A DNA stretch of 34,172 nt from NCBI RefSeq assembly GCF_937951745.1, contig NZ_CALFBQ010000035.1:1-34172 (forward strand), written 5' to 3'. Source of the DNA: an uncultured Chloroflexus sp. (GTDB lineage Bacteria; Chloroflexota; Chloroflexia; Chloroflexales; Chloroflexaceae). The notes under the pieces are model-generated. The model had not been told where the DNA came from, searched no databases, and was given only the letters and a program-made list of their open reading frames with translations. This document shows, one piece after another, positions 22,761 through 32,433 of the stretch (the first letter of the stretch is position 1; each line of letters starts with the position of its first letter). The position numbers and the translations under genes are program-made.

Positions 22761-25700
22761 ATGGTATCACCAGCGGTTACAGATGAGTATAACGAATACC
22801 TGTTACGGCCTCGGCTCCTGCCGCCGCCAGCCCCGTTGTACCGTGTCCGTCGGGTACGGGTTGAGCAGCGGCTGGCGGTAGCCCTTGATGCGCCGTTGAC
22901 TATTGTGGTTGCGCCGCCCGGCAGTGGCAAGACGGTCGCGCTAGCGGCACTCGCTGTTCACGGTGGCTGGCCAGCAGCGTGGTGCCGTGCCGATGCCGCT
23001 GATGATCCTCCGCGCCTTTTGCGCCATCTCGCGGCAGCCCTAAGTCGTGTGACTCCCCTTGATACTCAGCGCTCGCCGACAACAATCGATGCGTTGATTA
23101 ATGCCTTGACTAGCGATCTCGATGATGAAACCTTGCTGATTATCGATGATGCGCATCTGATCGATGAACACCCTGATTTGCGTGCGCTGATCGAACGCTT
23201 GATCGTTGCCCAACCGCCACGGTTGCATCTTGTCTTGGCCGGACGGCGTGAACCCGATTCGCCTCTGATCGCCACCGCTCGTCTCCGTGGTGAGGCGGTG
23301 CTCGTCGAGCCAGATGCATTGGCATTTACGTCTGATGAGGCTGCTGCCCTCTGGCAACAGGCTGGACGGACGCTGCCAGCCGATTTCGATGAGTTGCTTG
23401 CATTTAGTGCTGGCTGGGCGCTGGCACTACGGATTGCGCTCGATGCTACTGATTGGCGCAGTTCGTTGGGTTTGCGCGAACACGTCACGCCAGCACTTGA
23501 CGAATATCTGGAACGTGAGGTGTTGGCGCCGCTGCCCGCACCGTTGCGCCGCTGCCTCCAACGTAGCGCCGGTCTGCGTTGGCTCGAACCCGGTATTTGC
23601 TCGGCGCTTGATCCAGCGCTCAATGCCCCAGCCTTGATTGCTGAATTGCGCCGACGCCGGCTTTTTGTCGAACCTTTCGGCGATCATGGGGTGCGCTTTC
23701 AACCAATTATTGCCGCTTGGCTGGCTCGCCGCGCCGCGGCTGATCCGGAGTGGCCTACGCTGCACCGGCAAGCGGCAGCCTATTTTCAACGCACTGGCGA
23801 TCGAGAGAGTGCGCTGTACCATCAGATTGCTGCCGGTGATCCGGCTGCTGTGTCCACGTTCCTCCCTCTTGCGCGGACATTGCTCGCCGAGCGGCGGGCG
23901 GAGGCGGTGTTGGATTGGATGCGCCGGCTTGCGCTGTCGAGCGATGAAGCGCCGGAATTGGTTGAGATACAGGCCGCTGCGCTCCATCAACTTAACCGCC
24001 TCGAGGCGGCGCTCGCCGCCTATCGGCGCGCGGAACGCGCCTTTGCCGCCCAGAACGATCGTCTTGGCCAATCACGCTGTCTGCGTGGCCAAGCGTCGAT
24101 CTACCTCGATACCGTCCAACCCGCGCCGGCGACCGATTTGCTCCGCCGCGCGCTTAAACTGCTTCCCCGCCATTGCGGTGAAGAACGGATCGAGCTGCTG
24201 TTGATGCAGGCCGAGAATTGGGCGAATCGTGGTCGAGCTGATATTGGGCTGCGGCTTGAACAGACGGCGCGTAAGCTGGCAATGGCGCATGGTCTGGAGC
24301 ATCTGTACGCTGCGCACGCTGAAACGTTGCGGCCACGCCTGTTGCTGCGCGCTGGCCGGTTGCGGGAAGCGCGCCAATTGCTCGAAGAACGGCTCTGGTC
24401 AGAACACCCGTTTACCCGCGCTACCGCTCATCGTGAACCGCTCTTATTGCTGGCGCTGATCAATGCGATGCTTGGCGTCGGCCCGCAGGCGCTAGCATTC
24501 GCCCACCGTATGTTGCTCGAAGCTCAGCAGAGCAGCAACCTTGTGACCGAAGCGCTAGCAGAACTGCGCCTTGGCCATGCCTATCAATTGATCGCTCGCG
24601 GCGACGATAACGCTGCGCGCCAACATTACAGCCGCGGCTTGCGTTTGCTGCAACAGGTGACAGTGCCTCGCACCCGCGCTGAAGGCTACCTTGGCTTGAC
24701 CTTGCTCCACGGCCATGCCGGCGATTTGGCGCGGGCCGAAGCCGATGCTCGCGAAGGATTGTTACTGGCCGCTTCATCGGGCGATGAATGGGTGGCGGCG
24801 TTGATGCTGCTTGCGTTGGGGAGTGTGACGCTGGTTGCAGATGATCCGCGCGGTTACGAATGGCTTGATCAGGCCGAGCAACGCTTTCAAGCCGGCCACG
24901 ATACCTTCGGTCTGTTCCTCGTCCATCTGTGGCGTGCGTTGGCTGCGTTGCGCGCTGGCCGGGGTGCGAGCGTTGATCCGCTGATAGATCAGGTGATGCG
25001 CGAGGCGGTGGAACATGGGTATGAGAATGTGTTGATCGGCCCGAGTCTGTTTGGCCCGCGTGATATTGCTGCATTGGTGCCGTTGCTGTTGCGCGCGCGT
25101 ACAATGCCGGCTCATCGCGAGACTGCAATGCGCTTGCTCCGGCAGGGTTTCCCCTCAATCGCCGCCGATGATACGGTTGATGATTATCATCCCGGCTTTA
25201 CCCTGCGCGTGCAGATGCTGGGTGCGTTTCGGGTGTGGCGCGGTAATCAAGAGATTCAAGCCCGCGAGTGGCAACGCGAAAAGGCCCGCCAGCTCTTTCA
25301 GTTACTGTTGACGATGCGTGGGAATTGGGTGCAGCGTGAGCAGATTTGCGCATGGCTGTGGCCTGATGCCGATCTCGAAGCCGCTGAGCGCCAGTTTAAA
25401 GTGACGCTGAATACGCTCAATGCGGCCCTCGAACCCCATCGCCCGCCGCGGGTGCCGCCGTTCTTCATTCGCCGGCAAGGGTTGGCCTATAGCTTTGCCC
25501 CCTCGTTCGGTGCATGGATCGATGTTGATGAGTTTGAATTGCGCGCCAGCGGCGCCCAAACCACAACCGATCCCGATTTTGCTCGCCGCAGCGCACAGGC
25601 TGCGCTTCAACTCTACCGTGGCGATTACCTTGCCGAATCGCTTTACGATTCGTGGACGATTGAAGAGCGTGAGCGCTTGTTGGCGCGTTATTTGGCGACG

Positions 25701-25964
25701 GCTGTTTCCTACGCCGAACAACTGAGCGCCGAAGGTCGCCACAACGAGGCGATCCAGATTGCCGAGCAGGTGTTGCGCCGCGACCGTTGCTACGAAGAGG
25801 CTTACCAGTTGCTGATGCGTGCTCACGCCCGCGCCGGTAGCCGTTCGCAGGCGATGCGTTCGTATACCCGCTGTGTGCAGGCGTTGCGCGAAGAGTTGGG
25901 GATAGAACCGCTGCCCGAAACTGAGGCCCTCTACCGCCGCATTCGTCAGAATGAGCCGATTTGA
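22761..25964 (+). CDS. STAND ATPase transcriptional regulator with C-terminal BTAD domain (MalT/AfsR-like)
   Basis: A large signalling ATPase of 1067 residues from ATG 22761; the in-frame ATGs at 22710 and 22713 and the frame further upstream are less likely, because they lie in the palindrome cluster, though no strong binding site marks any start. The N-terminal part is MalT-like: Walker A APPGSGKT (51-58), Walker B LLIIDDAH near 128, and an LVLAGRREPDSPL region. A long helical repeat (TPR-like, about 400-800) follows. The C-terminal part holds an OmpR-like winged helix (QREKARQLFQLLLTMRGNWV) and a BTAD domain (YRGDYLAESLYDSWTIEERE to LREELGIEPLPETEALYRRI). The order with DNA-binding and BTAD at the end is the reverse of AfsR/SARP. 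It probably senses a ligand and controls nearby genes, perhaps PHA-related. Confidence 0.88.
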   Translation: MVSPAVTDEYNEYLLRPRLLPPPAPLYRVRRVRVEQRLAVALDAPLTIVVAPPGSGKTVALAALAVHGGWPAAWCRADAADDPPRLLRHLAAALSRVTPLDTQRSPTTIDALINALTSDLDDETLLIIDDAHLIDEHPDLRALIERLIVAQPPRLHLVLAGRREPDSPLIATARLRGEAVLVEPDALAFTSDEAAALWQQAGRTLPADFDELLAFSAGWALALRIALDATDWRSSLGLREHVTPALDEYLEREVLAPLPAPLRRCLQRSAGLRWLEPGICSALDPALNAPALIAELRRRRLFVEPFGDHGVRFQPIIAAWLARRAAADPEWPTLHRQAAAYFQRTGDRESALYHQIAAGDPAAVSTFLPLARTLLAERRAEAVLDWMRRLALSSDEAPELVEIQAAALHQLNRLEAALAAYRRAERAFAAQNDRLGQSRCLRGQASIYLDTVQPAPATDLLRRALKLLPRHCGEERIELLLMQAENWANRGRADIGLRLEQTARKLAMAHGLEHLYAAHAETLRPRLLLRAGRLREARQLLEERLWSEHPFTRATAHREPLLLLALINAMLGVGPQALAFAHRMLLEAQQSSNLVTEALAELRLGHAYQLIARGDDNAARQHYSRGLRLLQQVTVPRTRAEGYLGLTLLHGHAGDLARAEADAREGLLLAASSGDEWVAALMLLALGSVTLVADDPRGYEWLDQAEQRFQAGHDTFGLFLVHLWRALAALRAGRGASVDPLIDQVMREAVEHGYENVLIGPSLFGPRDIAALVPLLLRARTMPAHRETAMRLLRQGFPSIAADDTVDDYHPGFTLRVQMLGAFRVWRGNQEIQAREWQREKARQLFQLLLTMRGNWVQREQICAWLWPDADLEAAERQFKVTLNTLNAALEPHRPPRVPPFFIRRQGLAYSFAPSFGAWIDVDEFELRASGAQTTTDPDFARRSAQAALQLYRGDYLAESLYDSWTIEERERLLARYLATAVSYAEQLSAEGRHNEAIQIAEQVLRRDRCYEEAYQLLMRAHARAGSRSQAMRSYTRCVQALREELGIEPLPETEALYRRIRQNEPI

Positions 25965-26091
25965 CAGCTCTTGTGAAAATTTGTACGATGAACGTAGTGA
26001 ACCAAGGTGTTCAGTTCTTAGCAGCGGATTGTGCCGCTGCGCTGGTTGGTTTGTCGTGGCTATCGCTGTTTAATGATAAGGGAGCCGCATC

Positions 26092-26490
26092 ATGGATCCA
26101 ATCTTCATTACAATTCGTAACGTTCACGCTATCTTTGGCCGTGAGGTGTTGTCGGTCTTGATCGTTGCTGCTGCCTTCTACCTTGCCTTTACCTACCGGC
26201 CTAACGCGCCGCGTAGCCCGGTGGCGCGGATCTTTCCCGTCTTGATCGACATCCAAGCCACGCTAGGGTTAATCTATTGGCTTGTTGGTATCTTTACCGG
26301 TATCTCGTATTTTCTCAGCTTTCCATTTATCTTGCATCCATTCCTTGGGCTGGTGACAGCCGTAGTGACACACCTTCTCTTCGGAGCACGTAATCCCTTT
26401 GCTCGCCTCAATCGCTGGGCAGGGCCGGCTGCATCGGCTGTCGTGTTAGTGCTGGTGCTGAGCAATGCAATGATTGCGATAATGGCGTGA
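26092..26490 (+). CDS. Four-helix integral membrane protein, unknown function
   Basis: ATG 26092 has AAGGGAG about 8 bases upstream. The 132-residue protein has four membrane segments: about 18-34, 48-72, 78-95 and 108-130. Histidines lie at or near the helices (NVHAIFG, FILHPFLG, VVTHLLFG), a pattern sometimes seen in haem-binding or quinone-linked small membrane proteins, but no signature is present and this is only a hint. It follows the regulator after 127 bases of DNA with no recognised element. Confidence 0.75.
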   Translation: MDPIFITIRNVHAIFGREVLSVLIVAAAFYLAFTYRPNAPRSPVARIFPVLIDIQATLGLIYWLVGIFTGISYFLSFPFILHPFLGLVTAVVTHLLFGARNPFARLNRWAGPAASAVVLVLVLSNAMIAIMA

Positions 26491-26495
26491 CCGGT

Positions 26496-27482
26496 CTACC
26501 CGATTGCGCCGGCTTGGGCCAACAGCTCGCCGCTCTCGTCATCCTCCGGGCCGGTGGCAAGCCATGCCGCCTGCTCGGCTAGCGCCGCGTGTGCTGTTGC
26601 TAGATCAGTGGCAACAAATGCGAGCCGGTCGCCGGGCAAGAGTTGGGCCGCTAGTGGCAGATCGGCCCCGATCACGACGGCAATCACCGGGTAGCCGCCA
26701 GTGGTTTGGGCGTCAGCCAGCAACAGAATCGGCTGGCCATCGGGCGGTATTTGGATCGCACCCGGTACGACGCCAAACGACGGTAGCGAGAGCTGATGAG
26801 TGGGCAACGTTGCCCCGGCCAAGCGATACCCCTGCCGGCTGGCCGCCTGATCGACCTGAAACGTCGTCTTCAGCAACTGTTCCCATGCCTCCGGCAGCAT
26901 GGTATGCTGCGGGACGGGTAAGACGCGCAAGTGCGGCTGCGCGCAGTATGCTGGTCTGCGTTCGACTGGCCACCACCGCATGCCATCGGCGGCGGTGAAT
27001 GAGCGAGGCTCCACGGTAATCCGGTCGCCGGCTCGCAATGCGCGCCCCTGATAACCGCCGAAACCGCCGGCCAGACATGTGCCCGCGCCGCCAACTGCCC
27101 ATTCTGCTGTTAATTCGCCAGCGATCGCCAGATACGTCCGCCCGCCCCAATTGTCCCGTCGTCCGTGCAGCCGTAACACACTGCCTGCCGGCGCGATCGC
27201 GCTGCACCACGGGGCGAGCGGCGCATCATCGAGATAAGCTTGGAGATCGGCACCGGCTAGCCCGATCAGCATTGGCGCGCCAAACCGGATCTGCACGCCG
27301 CCGGCTGTTAGTTCCAGCGCCGGCGCGTCTGGTCGGTTCCCCGCCAAACGGTTGGCCACCGCTAGCGCAAACCGATCCATCGCTCCTCCCGCTGGCACCC
27401 CGTACCGCCGCGCGGCAGGCCGGCCTCCGTCTTGAATGGTCATGAGTGGCCCGGGGGCAATGATGTCGAGAAAGGTAGCCAC
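26496..27482 (-). CDS. pxpC: 5-oxoprolinase subunit PxpC (KipA-like carboxyltransferase domain)
   Basis: PxpC works with PxpA and PxpB to open 5-oxoproline to glutamate with ATP. The 328-residue protein shows QDGGRPAARRYGVPAGGAMD and FALAVANRLAGNRPDAPALE, then ELTAGGVQIRF, the opening signature of biotin-dependent carboxyltransferase-like KipA/PxpC. Later it has GGYQGRALRAGD, LPSFGVVPGAIQIPPDGQP and LADAQTTGGYPVIAVVIG. The start is a GTG at 27482. It is last in the pxp operon, separated from pxpB by 116 bases that carry the dispersed repeat. Confidence 0.93.
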   Translation of the reverse strand: MATFLDIIAPGPLMTIQDGGRPAARRYGVPAGGAMDRFALAVANRLAGNRPDAPALELTAGGVQIRFGAPMLIGLAGADLQAYLDDAPLAPWCSAIAPAGSVLRLHGRRDNWGGRTYLAIAGELTAEWAVGGAGTCLAGGFGGYQGRALRAGDRITVEPRSFTAADGMRWWPVERRPAYCAQPHLRVLPVPQHTMLPEAWEQLLKTTFQVDQAASRQGYRLAGATLPTHQLSLPSFGVVPGAIQIPPDGQPILLLADAQTTGGYPVIAVVIGADLPLAAQLLPGDRLAFVATDLATAHAALAEQAAWLATGPEDDESGELLAQAGAIG

Positions 27483-27579
27483 ATGAGTGTCCGGTTCGGA
27501 TAAAACGTATCAACACAGGTTGAGACGGAATGTTCGCAGATCAGAAACATCTATATCTATCCGCTCCCCCAAATTTGGC

Positions 27580-27625
27580 GCCCTTTGCGCCGTTGTATTT
27601 ATCGCCGTTGCGTCTCTGCGTTCAC
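27580..27625. repeat. Dispersed CCTTTGCG / GTCTCTGCGTT repeat at the 3' end of pxpB
   Basis: GCCCTTTGCGCCGTTG, then GTTGCGTCTCTGCGTTCAC, matches the motif in the mutL-C45 and map-downstream gaps. It spans the end of pxpB and encodes its last residues (NAETQRR). Confidence 0.65.
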
Positions 27626-28255
27626 AAACCGCACCCGATCACCCGGCTGCAACAAGGCTGGCGGATCTGCCGCCGGATCAAACAGTGTAACGTCGGTGCG
27701 ACCGATCACATGCCAGCCGCCGGGCAAGGTTGTTGGGTAGATACCGGTCATCCCGGCGGCAATTGCCACCGAACCGGCCGGTACTGCGACTCGTGGTGTG
27801 GCCCGGCGAGGAAGGTGTAGCACCAGCGGTAACCAGCCAAGATACGGGAAGCCCGGCGCAAAGCCGATCATCAACACCTGCTGCTCAGTTGCGGTGTGAA
27901 GGTCAATCACTTCCTGCGGCGACAGCCCAACCTGTGCGGCCACTTCATCCAAATCGGGACCATCGATACCGCCGTAATGCACCGAGATCACCAATTCGCG
28001 TCCTGTTGGCAATGCAGTGAGTGGTGGATGCGTTGCAAGCGTATGTAAACGATCCGTGAGCTGGGTGCGATCGATTGTGAGCGGATCAAAACACACCAGC
28101 AGCGAATCGATCGCCGGCACTAGATCGATTACCCCCGGCAGCGGATCGCGTTGCAGGTCAGTCATTGCCGCTAGTGGTGCGCCTGCCGCAGCTAGCTCTG
28201 CCGGCCAGCGCACCAGCAGCGCCGCTTCGCCCATCAAGTCAATCCGCCCGCTCAT
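27599..28255 (-). CDS. pxpB: 5-oxoprolinase subunit PxpB (KipI-like)
   Basis: The start is set at ATG 28255, which overlaps the pxpA stop as ATGA; a longer frame to 28351 runs inside pxpA. The 218-residue protein has GEAALLVRW at the start, [20 protein letters not shown], and the hallmark [14 protein letters not shown] followed by [17 protein letters not shown] and [16 protein letters not shown]. PxpB is the ATP-dependent partner of PxpC. The last residues, FVNAETQRR, are encoded by the dispersed repeat, so the natural C-terminus may have been replaced. Confidence 0.94.
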   Translation of the reverse strand: MSGRIDLMGEAALLVRWPAELAAAGAPLAAMTDLQRDPLPGVIDLVPAIDSLLVCFDPLTIDRTQLTDRLHTLATHPPLTALPTGRELVISVHYGGIDGPDLDEVAAQVGLSPQEVIDLHTATEQQVLMIGFAPGFPYLGWLPLVLHLPRRATPRVAVPAGSVAIAAGMTGIYPTTLPGGWHVIGRTDVTLFDPAADPPALLQPGDRVRFVNAETQRR

Positions 28256-29013
28256 CGCTCCGGCGCCCGCACCGTAATTCCTGCCGCTGCCAATCCTTGT
28301 CGCAACACTGCCGCTCGCGTTGCCGCTCCCGGCGTATCGCCGTGGATACAAATGGTGTCAGCGCGTAACCGAACCGGCGTGCCATCGACCGCGAGCACGA
28401 TACCATCGCGGACAATCCTGAGGGTCTGGGCCACACACGCTGCCGGATCGACGATCAGCGCATCGGGGTGTCGCCGGTCACGCAGTTGGCCATCAGCTTC
28501 GTAGGCTCGATCGGCAAAGGCTTCGGCCAGTACTGGCAGCCCAGCCTCAACCCCAGCTGCGATCAGTGCCGATCCGGCTAAGCCCACCAGCGCCACCTCG
28601 CGGCTAAACGCGGCGACAGCGCGGGCAATGGCCGCGGCGACGGCGTGATCACGCACGGCGACATTATAGAGCGCGCCATGTGGTTTGACATGGCGCAATT
28701 CGACCCCCTCGGCGCGGGCAATCGCGGCCAGCGCGCCGATTTGAGCTAGTATCCAATCCTCGATTTCGTCTGGCGATAGCGGTAATACGCGTCGGCCAAA
28801 CCCGTACAGATCGGGATAGCTAGGGTGTGCGCCGACTGCTACTCCCAACTCGCGACAGCGCCGCACTGTGTGGCGCATCACGACGGGATCGCCAGCATGT
28901 CCGCCGCACGCCACGTTTGCCGAACTGACAAAGGGCAGAATCCCTTCGTCATCACCCACCTGAAACGCGCCGTAACTCTCGCCGCAATCGCAATTTAGAT
29001 CGATGGCAATCAT
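28252..29013 (-). CDS. pxpA: 5-oxoprolinase subunit PxpA (LamB/YcsF family)
   Basis: The 253-residue protein has the LamB/YcsF pattern: [79 protein letters not shown], and [11 protein letters not shown] near the end. It forms 5-oxoprolinase with PxpB and PxpC. Gene order here is pxpA-pxpB-pxpC; the MFS transporter gene ends 52 bases upstream and may be part of the same transcript. Confidence 0.95.
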   Translation of the reverse strand: MIAIDLNCDCGESYGAFQVGDDEGILPFVSSANVACGGHAGDPVVMRHTVRRCRELGVAVGAHPSYPDLYGFGRRVLPLSPDEIEDWILAQIGALAAIARAEGVELRHVKPHGALYNVAVRDHAVAAAIARAVAAFSREVALVGLAGSALIAAGVEAGLPVLAEAFADRAYEADGQLRDRRHPDALIVDPAACVAQTLRIVRDGIVLAVDGTPVRLRADTICIHGDTPGAATRAAVLRQGLAAAGITVRAPER

Positions 29014-29065
29014 GGTCTTGACACTGTTCGTGAGGCGCCCATCTGTGCGCCGCTCCCCTATGCCA

Positions 29066-30223
29066 TCAGGCCGGCGATTTGGCCATCGCTGGCGGACGGC
29101 TCATCCCATGCCGGGCCACCACCAACATGACCACCATCAACGTCGCGTCAATCACGACCAGCAGCGCCCCGACCGGCGGGCCAAACCAGCCGATCAGCAA
29201 CCCAAACAGCGCCGGCAGAAACAAACCACCACCGGTGCCGATCGTCAACGCTACGCTCAACGCTGCACCGCTCCGTCCGGCTGCTCGCGTGATCATTAAC
29301 ATGGTGGTCGGGAAGATGGGACCGCAGGCCATACCCATGAGCGCCACTGCTGCCAGTGCTAGCTCAGGTTGGGCTGTGCCAATGAACAACAATGCACCAC
29401 CCAGCCCCAGCCCGCTCAAGCAGAGCAAAAGCAAGCGCAATGGCCCCAACCGGTCGCCCCAAATCGTCGCCACCAAGCGGCCACCGGTCAACATGCCCCA
29501 AAACAGGCTAGTGCTCAATGCCGCGATTGGTGCTGCTAAGCCGGCACCACGCTCGAGGATCAACGCGATCCAACCGCCGATCCCGATCTCGGTGCCGATA
29601 TAGGTAAACATCAGGATACCAAACATCACTGCCGCCAACCAACGGGGGGCGCCATTCATCTGCGCTGCCGGCGCTTGCGTTGGTTCTTGCAGCGACAACG
29701 CGGGCCATACCAACACACCCATCAACAACGCCCCGATCCAGATCGCCGCTTGTGGTCGGTCAAAGAAGGTAATCATTGCCGCCACAATCAACGGCCCGCC
29801 GATTGAGCCAACGCTGAAAAAGAGGTTCAGCGCATTGAGTGCGCTAGCGCCGCCTTGGTACAAGCGGGCAACCAGCAGGTTGCCCCCGGCCAGCATCCCG
29901 CCATACCCGAAACCGGCAATCAGCGTGCCGGCGAGCATCCCAAACAGGAATGGGCTTAATCCGGCAATGAGCATTCCGCCGCTCATACAGGCTGCGCCCA
30001 ACGCAATCACTGCGCGCATGCCCCACCGCCCGATAGCCGCTCCTACGCCAACTGACGCCAGCACGCCACCGAGCGAAAAGGCGGTAAACACCGCTCCAAG
30101 ATCGGTCACTGCCCGTCCAACTTGTGTTGCCAAGCCGGGTAGACTCGGTCCAATTGCCGACAAGATCCACCCGACACCCAAGTAGAGCAGACCGACAATG
30201 ATCAATGCCCGTGTTCGATTCAC
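29066..30223 (-). CDS. MFS transporter
   Basis: The 385-residue integral membrane protein has the usual twelve hydrophobic segments, an opening [20 protein letters not shown], a GxLxxxxG-like loop ([20 protein letters not shown]) after helix two, and a second half beginning [20 protein letters not shown]. The pattern is like sugar or drug-exporter MFS proteins (FucP/YfkF-like), but the substrate cannot be read. The start is a GTG at 30223, overlapping the glycosyltransferase stop as GTGA, so the two are coupled. Given the downstream pxp genes it could move pyroglutamate, but its coupling to the glycosyltransferase suggests otherwise. Confidence 0.87.
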   Translation of the reverse strand: MNRTRALIIVGLLYLGVGWILSAIGPSLPGLATQVGRAVTDLGAVFTAFSLGGVLASVGVGAAIGRWGMRAVIALGAACMSGGMLIAGLSPFLFGMLAGTLIAGFGYGGMLAGGNLLVARLYQGGASALNALNLFFSVGSIGGPLIVAAMITFFDRPQAAIWIGALLMGVLVWPALSLQEPTQAPAAQMNGAPRWLAAVMFGILMFTYIGTEIGIGGWIALILERGAGLAAPIAALSTSLFWGMLTGGRLVATIWGDRLGPLRLLLLCLSGLGLGGALLFIGTAQPELALAAVALMGMACGPIFPTTMLMITRAAGRSGAALSVALTIGTGGGLFLPALFGLLIGWFGPPVGALLVVIDATLMVVMLVVARHGMSRPPAMAKSPA

Positions 30224-31500
30224 GATACTCGCACCAATCGCTGAGCCGACCAGATCGCCGCATGTGCCAGCATCAGCTCATCGTAGAGCGCAGTAATACG
30301 CCGAGCAATTGTCGGCCAGCCATACTCAGCCGCGCGTTGCACCGCCGCCGCACGTAGTTGCGCGGCCAATGCTGAGTCCGTTAAGATGCGCTCGATCTGT
30401 GCGGCTAGTGCCGCATCATCATCAGGTGGTACCAGTAAGCCGCTGCGTCGATCCTCGATCGTGAGCGCCAACCCGCCGACATTGGAGGCGACTACTGCCG
30501 CACCGCAAGCTAGCGCTTCCAGTGCTGCTAGCCCAAACGACTCGTAGTGTGAAGGGGCGGCCACCACATCAGCAGCGGCATAGTACAACGGCAACTGCTC
30601 TTGTGGTTGCGCGCCGACAAAGCGCACCTGCCTCACTATGCCCAGCTCGCGGCGCAAGGCATCAAGCCGGCGCTGTTCACTGTTCCAACGTTCTGTTTGC
30701 GTCTCGCTATCGCCGCCCACCAACACCACCTGCAAGCGCTCGCGCCAGTCGGGATGGCGGGTACTCAACCGAGCTGCTGCTCGGATGAGTGCATCCATAC
30801 CTTTCAATGGCTCCATCCTTCCGACACAAACCAGTATGATTGCGTCGTGGGCCATCCCCAGCTCGGTGCGCGCCGTTGTGCGGTCGCCCGGTTGGAACCG
30901 ACGTAGATCTACACCGCACGGAATCACTCGGATTCGGCTTGCATCGGCGCCATAATGCCACACCATCTGCGCTCGATCAAGCGGGGTAGCGGCGACCACT
31001 GCATCGACTTCTCGCAGCAACCGACGCTCGATCGCGATCCGCCGGTTCGTTTCAACCTCTTCATCCGAGCGGGCTACCCGGTTCTTCATTGCACCTAGCG
31101 TATGGAACATCTGGACCACTGGTGCGCGCCAGACCCGCCGTAAGCGGAGCGCTGCTTCCCCTGACAACCAATAGTGACTATGGATCAGATCGTAGCTTAG
31201 ATCTTCACCATCGGCAAAACACCGCACGCGGTTGACGAACTCTGGTAAGTAGGTCAAGAGCAGATTCTTGTCGTAAGGCGCTGCTGGGCCGGCGTGTAGA
31301 CTAATCACGCGCACTCCTCGGCCGATCGGCGTAACGGTTGGCATCGTGTGATCTTGGCTGCGGGTAAAGATATCGACAAATATCCCGCGTTGGCCCAGTT
31401 CACGGGCCAATTCACGCACATACACATTCATCCCGCCCGCCTCTTTGCCGCCCAATCGGGCCAGCGGGCTACTATGGACACTCAGCATCGCAACTCGCAT
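30220..31500 (-). CDS. GT4 glycosyltransferase (MshA / sucrose-phosphate-synthase-like)
   Basis: The start is set at ATG 31500, close behind GAGGAG; the open frame runs on to 31611 without a site. The 426-residue protein starts MRVAMLSVHSSPLARLGGKE and has GGKEAGGMNVYV (17-28), the sugar-nucleotide loop of MshA- and SPS-like enzymes. The C-terminal domain holds IRVIPCGVDLRRFQPGD, VGRMEPLKGMDALIRA, and the donor-binding SFGLAALEALACGAAVVASN with the E-x7-E pattern. It transfers a sugar from an activated donor; the acceptor is unknown. The group fits surface glycolipid or sucrose-type synthesis. Confidence 0.92.
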   Translation of the reverse strand: MRVAMLSVHSSPLARLGGKEAGGMNVYVRELARELGQRGIFVDIFTRSQDHTMPTVTPIGRGVRVISLHAGPAAPYDKNLLLTYLPEFVNRVRCFADGEDLSYDLIHSHYWLSGEAALRLRRVWRAPVVQMFHTLGAMKNRVARSDEEVETNRRIAIERRLLREVDAVVAATPLDRAQMVWHYGADASRIRVIPCGVDLRRFQPGDRTTARTELGMAHDAIILVCVGRMEPLKGMDALIRAAARLSTRHPDWRERLQVVLVGGDSETQTERWNSEQRRLDALRRELGIVRQVRFVGAQPQEQLPLYYAAADVVAAPSHYESFGLAALEALACGAAVVASNVGGLALTIEDRRSGLLVPPDDDAALAAQIERILTDSALAAQLRAAAVQRAAEYGWPTIARRITALYDELMLAHAAIWSAQRLVRVS

Positions 31501-31666
31501 GCGCTCCTCGTGGCGAACGAAAAGCGAGCGTGCCGGGAACTTCCCGCGCCGCCCGCCCCTCCGCGGAATGGCAGCAGGCCCAACGCCTGCCTTCTCTGAG
31601 TGTTGTATCACAAATTATCTGATTGCACAAGTATTACCGCAGTGATGACCCAATGTCGCCTGCTGC

Positions 31667-32359
31667 TCAAGCCCACAACCGATATTTCAACAGGGCAAAG
31701 ATGGCGTAAAACCCTTGAATCGGCTTCATTTTCTTGCCTTCTTCGTAAGTGCGGCCCAGATAACTCACCGGCACTTCGTAAATCCGGTAGCCGCGCCGCA
31801 ACACCTTGGCGGCAATTTCCGGCTCGATGCGAAAATCGTTGCTCTCAAGCCGTAAATCACGCAAAATGTCGGTGCGCACCACCTTATAGCAGGTCTCCAT
31901 GTCAGAGATCCAGCAGTTGAAGAGAAAATTCGTCAAAAAGGTGAGGAACTTGTTGCCGATCGCATTCCAAAAATACATTCCGGTGTGGCGGCCAAGAAAT
32001 CGGCTGCCGAAGACGACATCAACGCGCCGGTTCGCGATCGGTTTCACCAGTTCGTAGTAGTCTTGCGGGTCATATTCCAGATCGGCATCCTGAATAATCG
32101 TAATCTCGCCGCGGGCATGGGCTAAGCCGCTGCGTACCGCTGCCCCCTTGCCACGGTTCTGTGGGTGGCGAATGACCGTGAGGTATGGACGGTTGCGGGC
32201 TAGCTCAGCAAGGATCGTTGGCGTGTCATCGGTCGAATGGTCATCGACCACAATAATCTCTTTGTCGAGTTCAACGGCTTCGACTTGGGCCAGAATGGCT
32301 GGCAGCGTGGCAGCTTCGTTATAACAGGGAATGATAACGGAAATGAGCGGTTGTTTCAT
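31667..32359 (-). CDS. GT2 glycosyltransferase (dolichyl-phosphate mannosyltransferase-like)
   Basis: The 230-residue protein has a GT-A fold: ISVIIPCYNEAATLPAIL at the start, EIIVVDDHSTDD, GKGAAVRSGLAHARGEI, and the metal-binding IIQDADLEYDPQDY. The C-terminal part has FLGRHTGMYFWNAIGNKFL and TNFLFNCWISDMETCYKVVR, as in DPM1-like enzymes that charge polyprenyl phosphate with a sugar. There is no clear membrane anchor domain at the end. It follows the Wzz-like gene by 74 bases and precedes the GT4 gene after a 166-base gap. Confidence 0.93.
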   Translation of the reverse strand: MKQPLISVIIPCYNEAATLPAILAQVEAVELDKEIIVVDDHSTDDTPTILAELARNRPYLTVIRHPQNRGKGAAVRSGLAHARGEITIIQDADLEYDPQDYYELVKPIANRRVDVVFGSRFLGRHTGMYFWNAIGNKFLTFLTNFLFNCWISDMETCYKVVRTDILRDLRLESNDFRIEPEIAAKVLRRGYRIYEVPVSYLGRTYEEGKKMKPIQGFYAIFALLKYRLWA

Positions 32360-32433
32360 CAGAAGATACTATTCGTTACATTCGTTACGTCGCAGCACGA
32401 TTGCTGGTTGGCTCGCTTCAGCGTACCGTGTGC

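Noticed and set aside
31622-31650. Possible promoter TTGTGC-N17-TACAAC on the minus strand before the GT4 gene
   Set aside because: The spacing is good but the boxes match consensus poorly; the gene may instead be read through from the GT2 gene.
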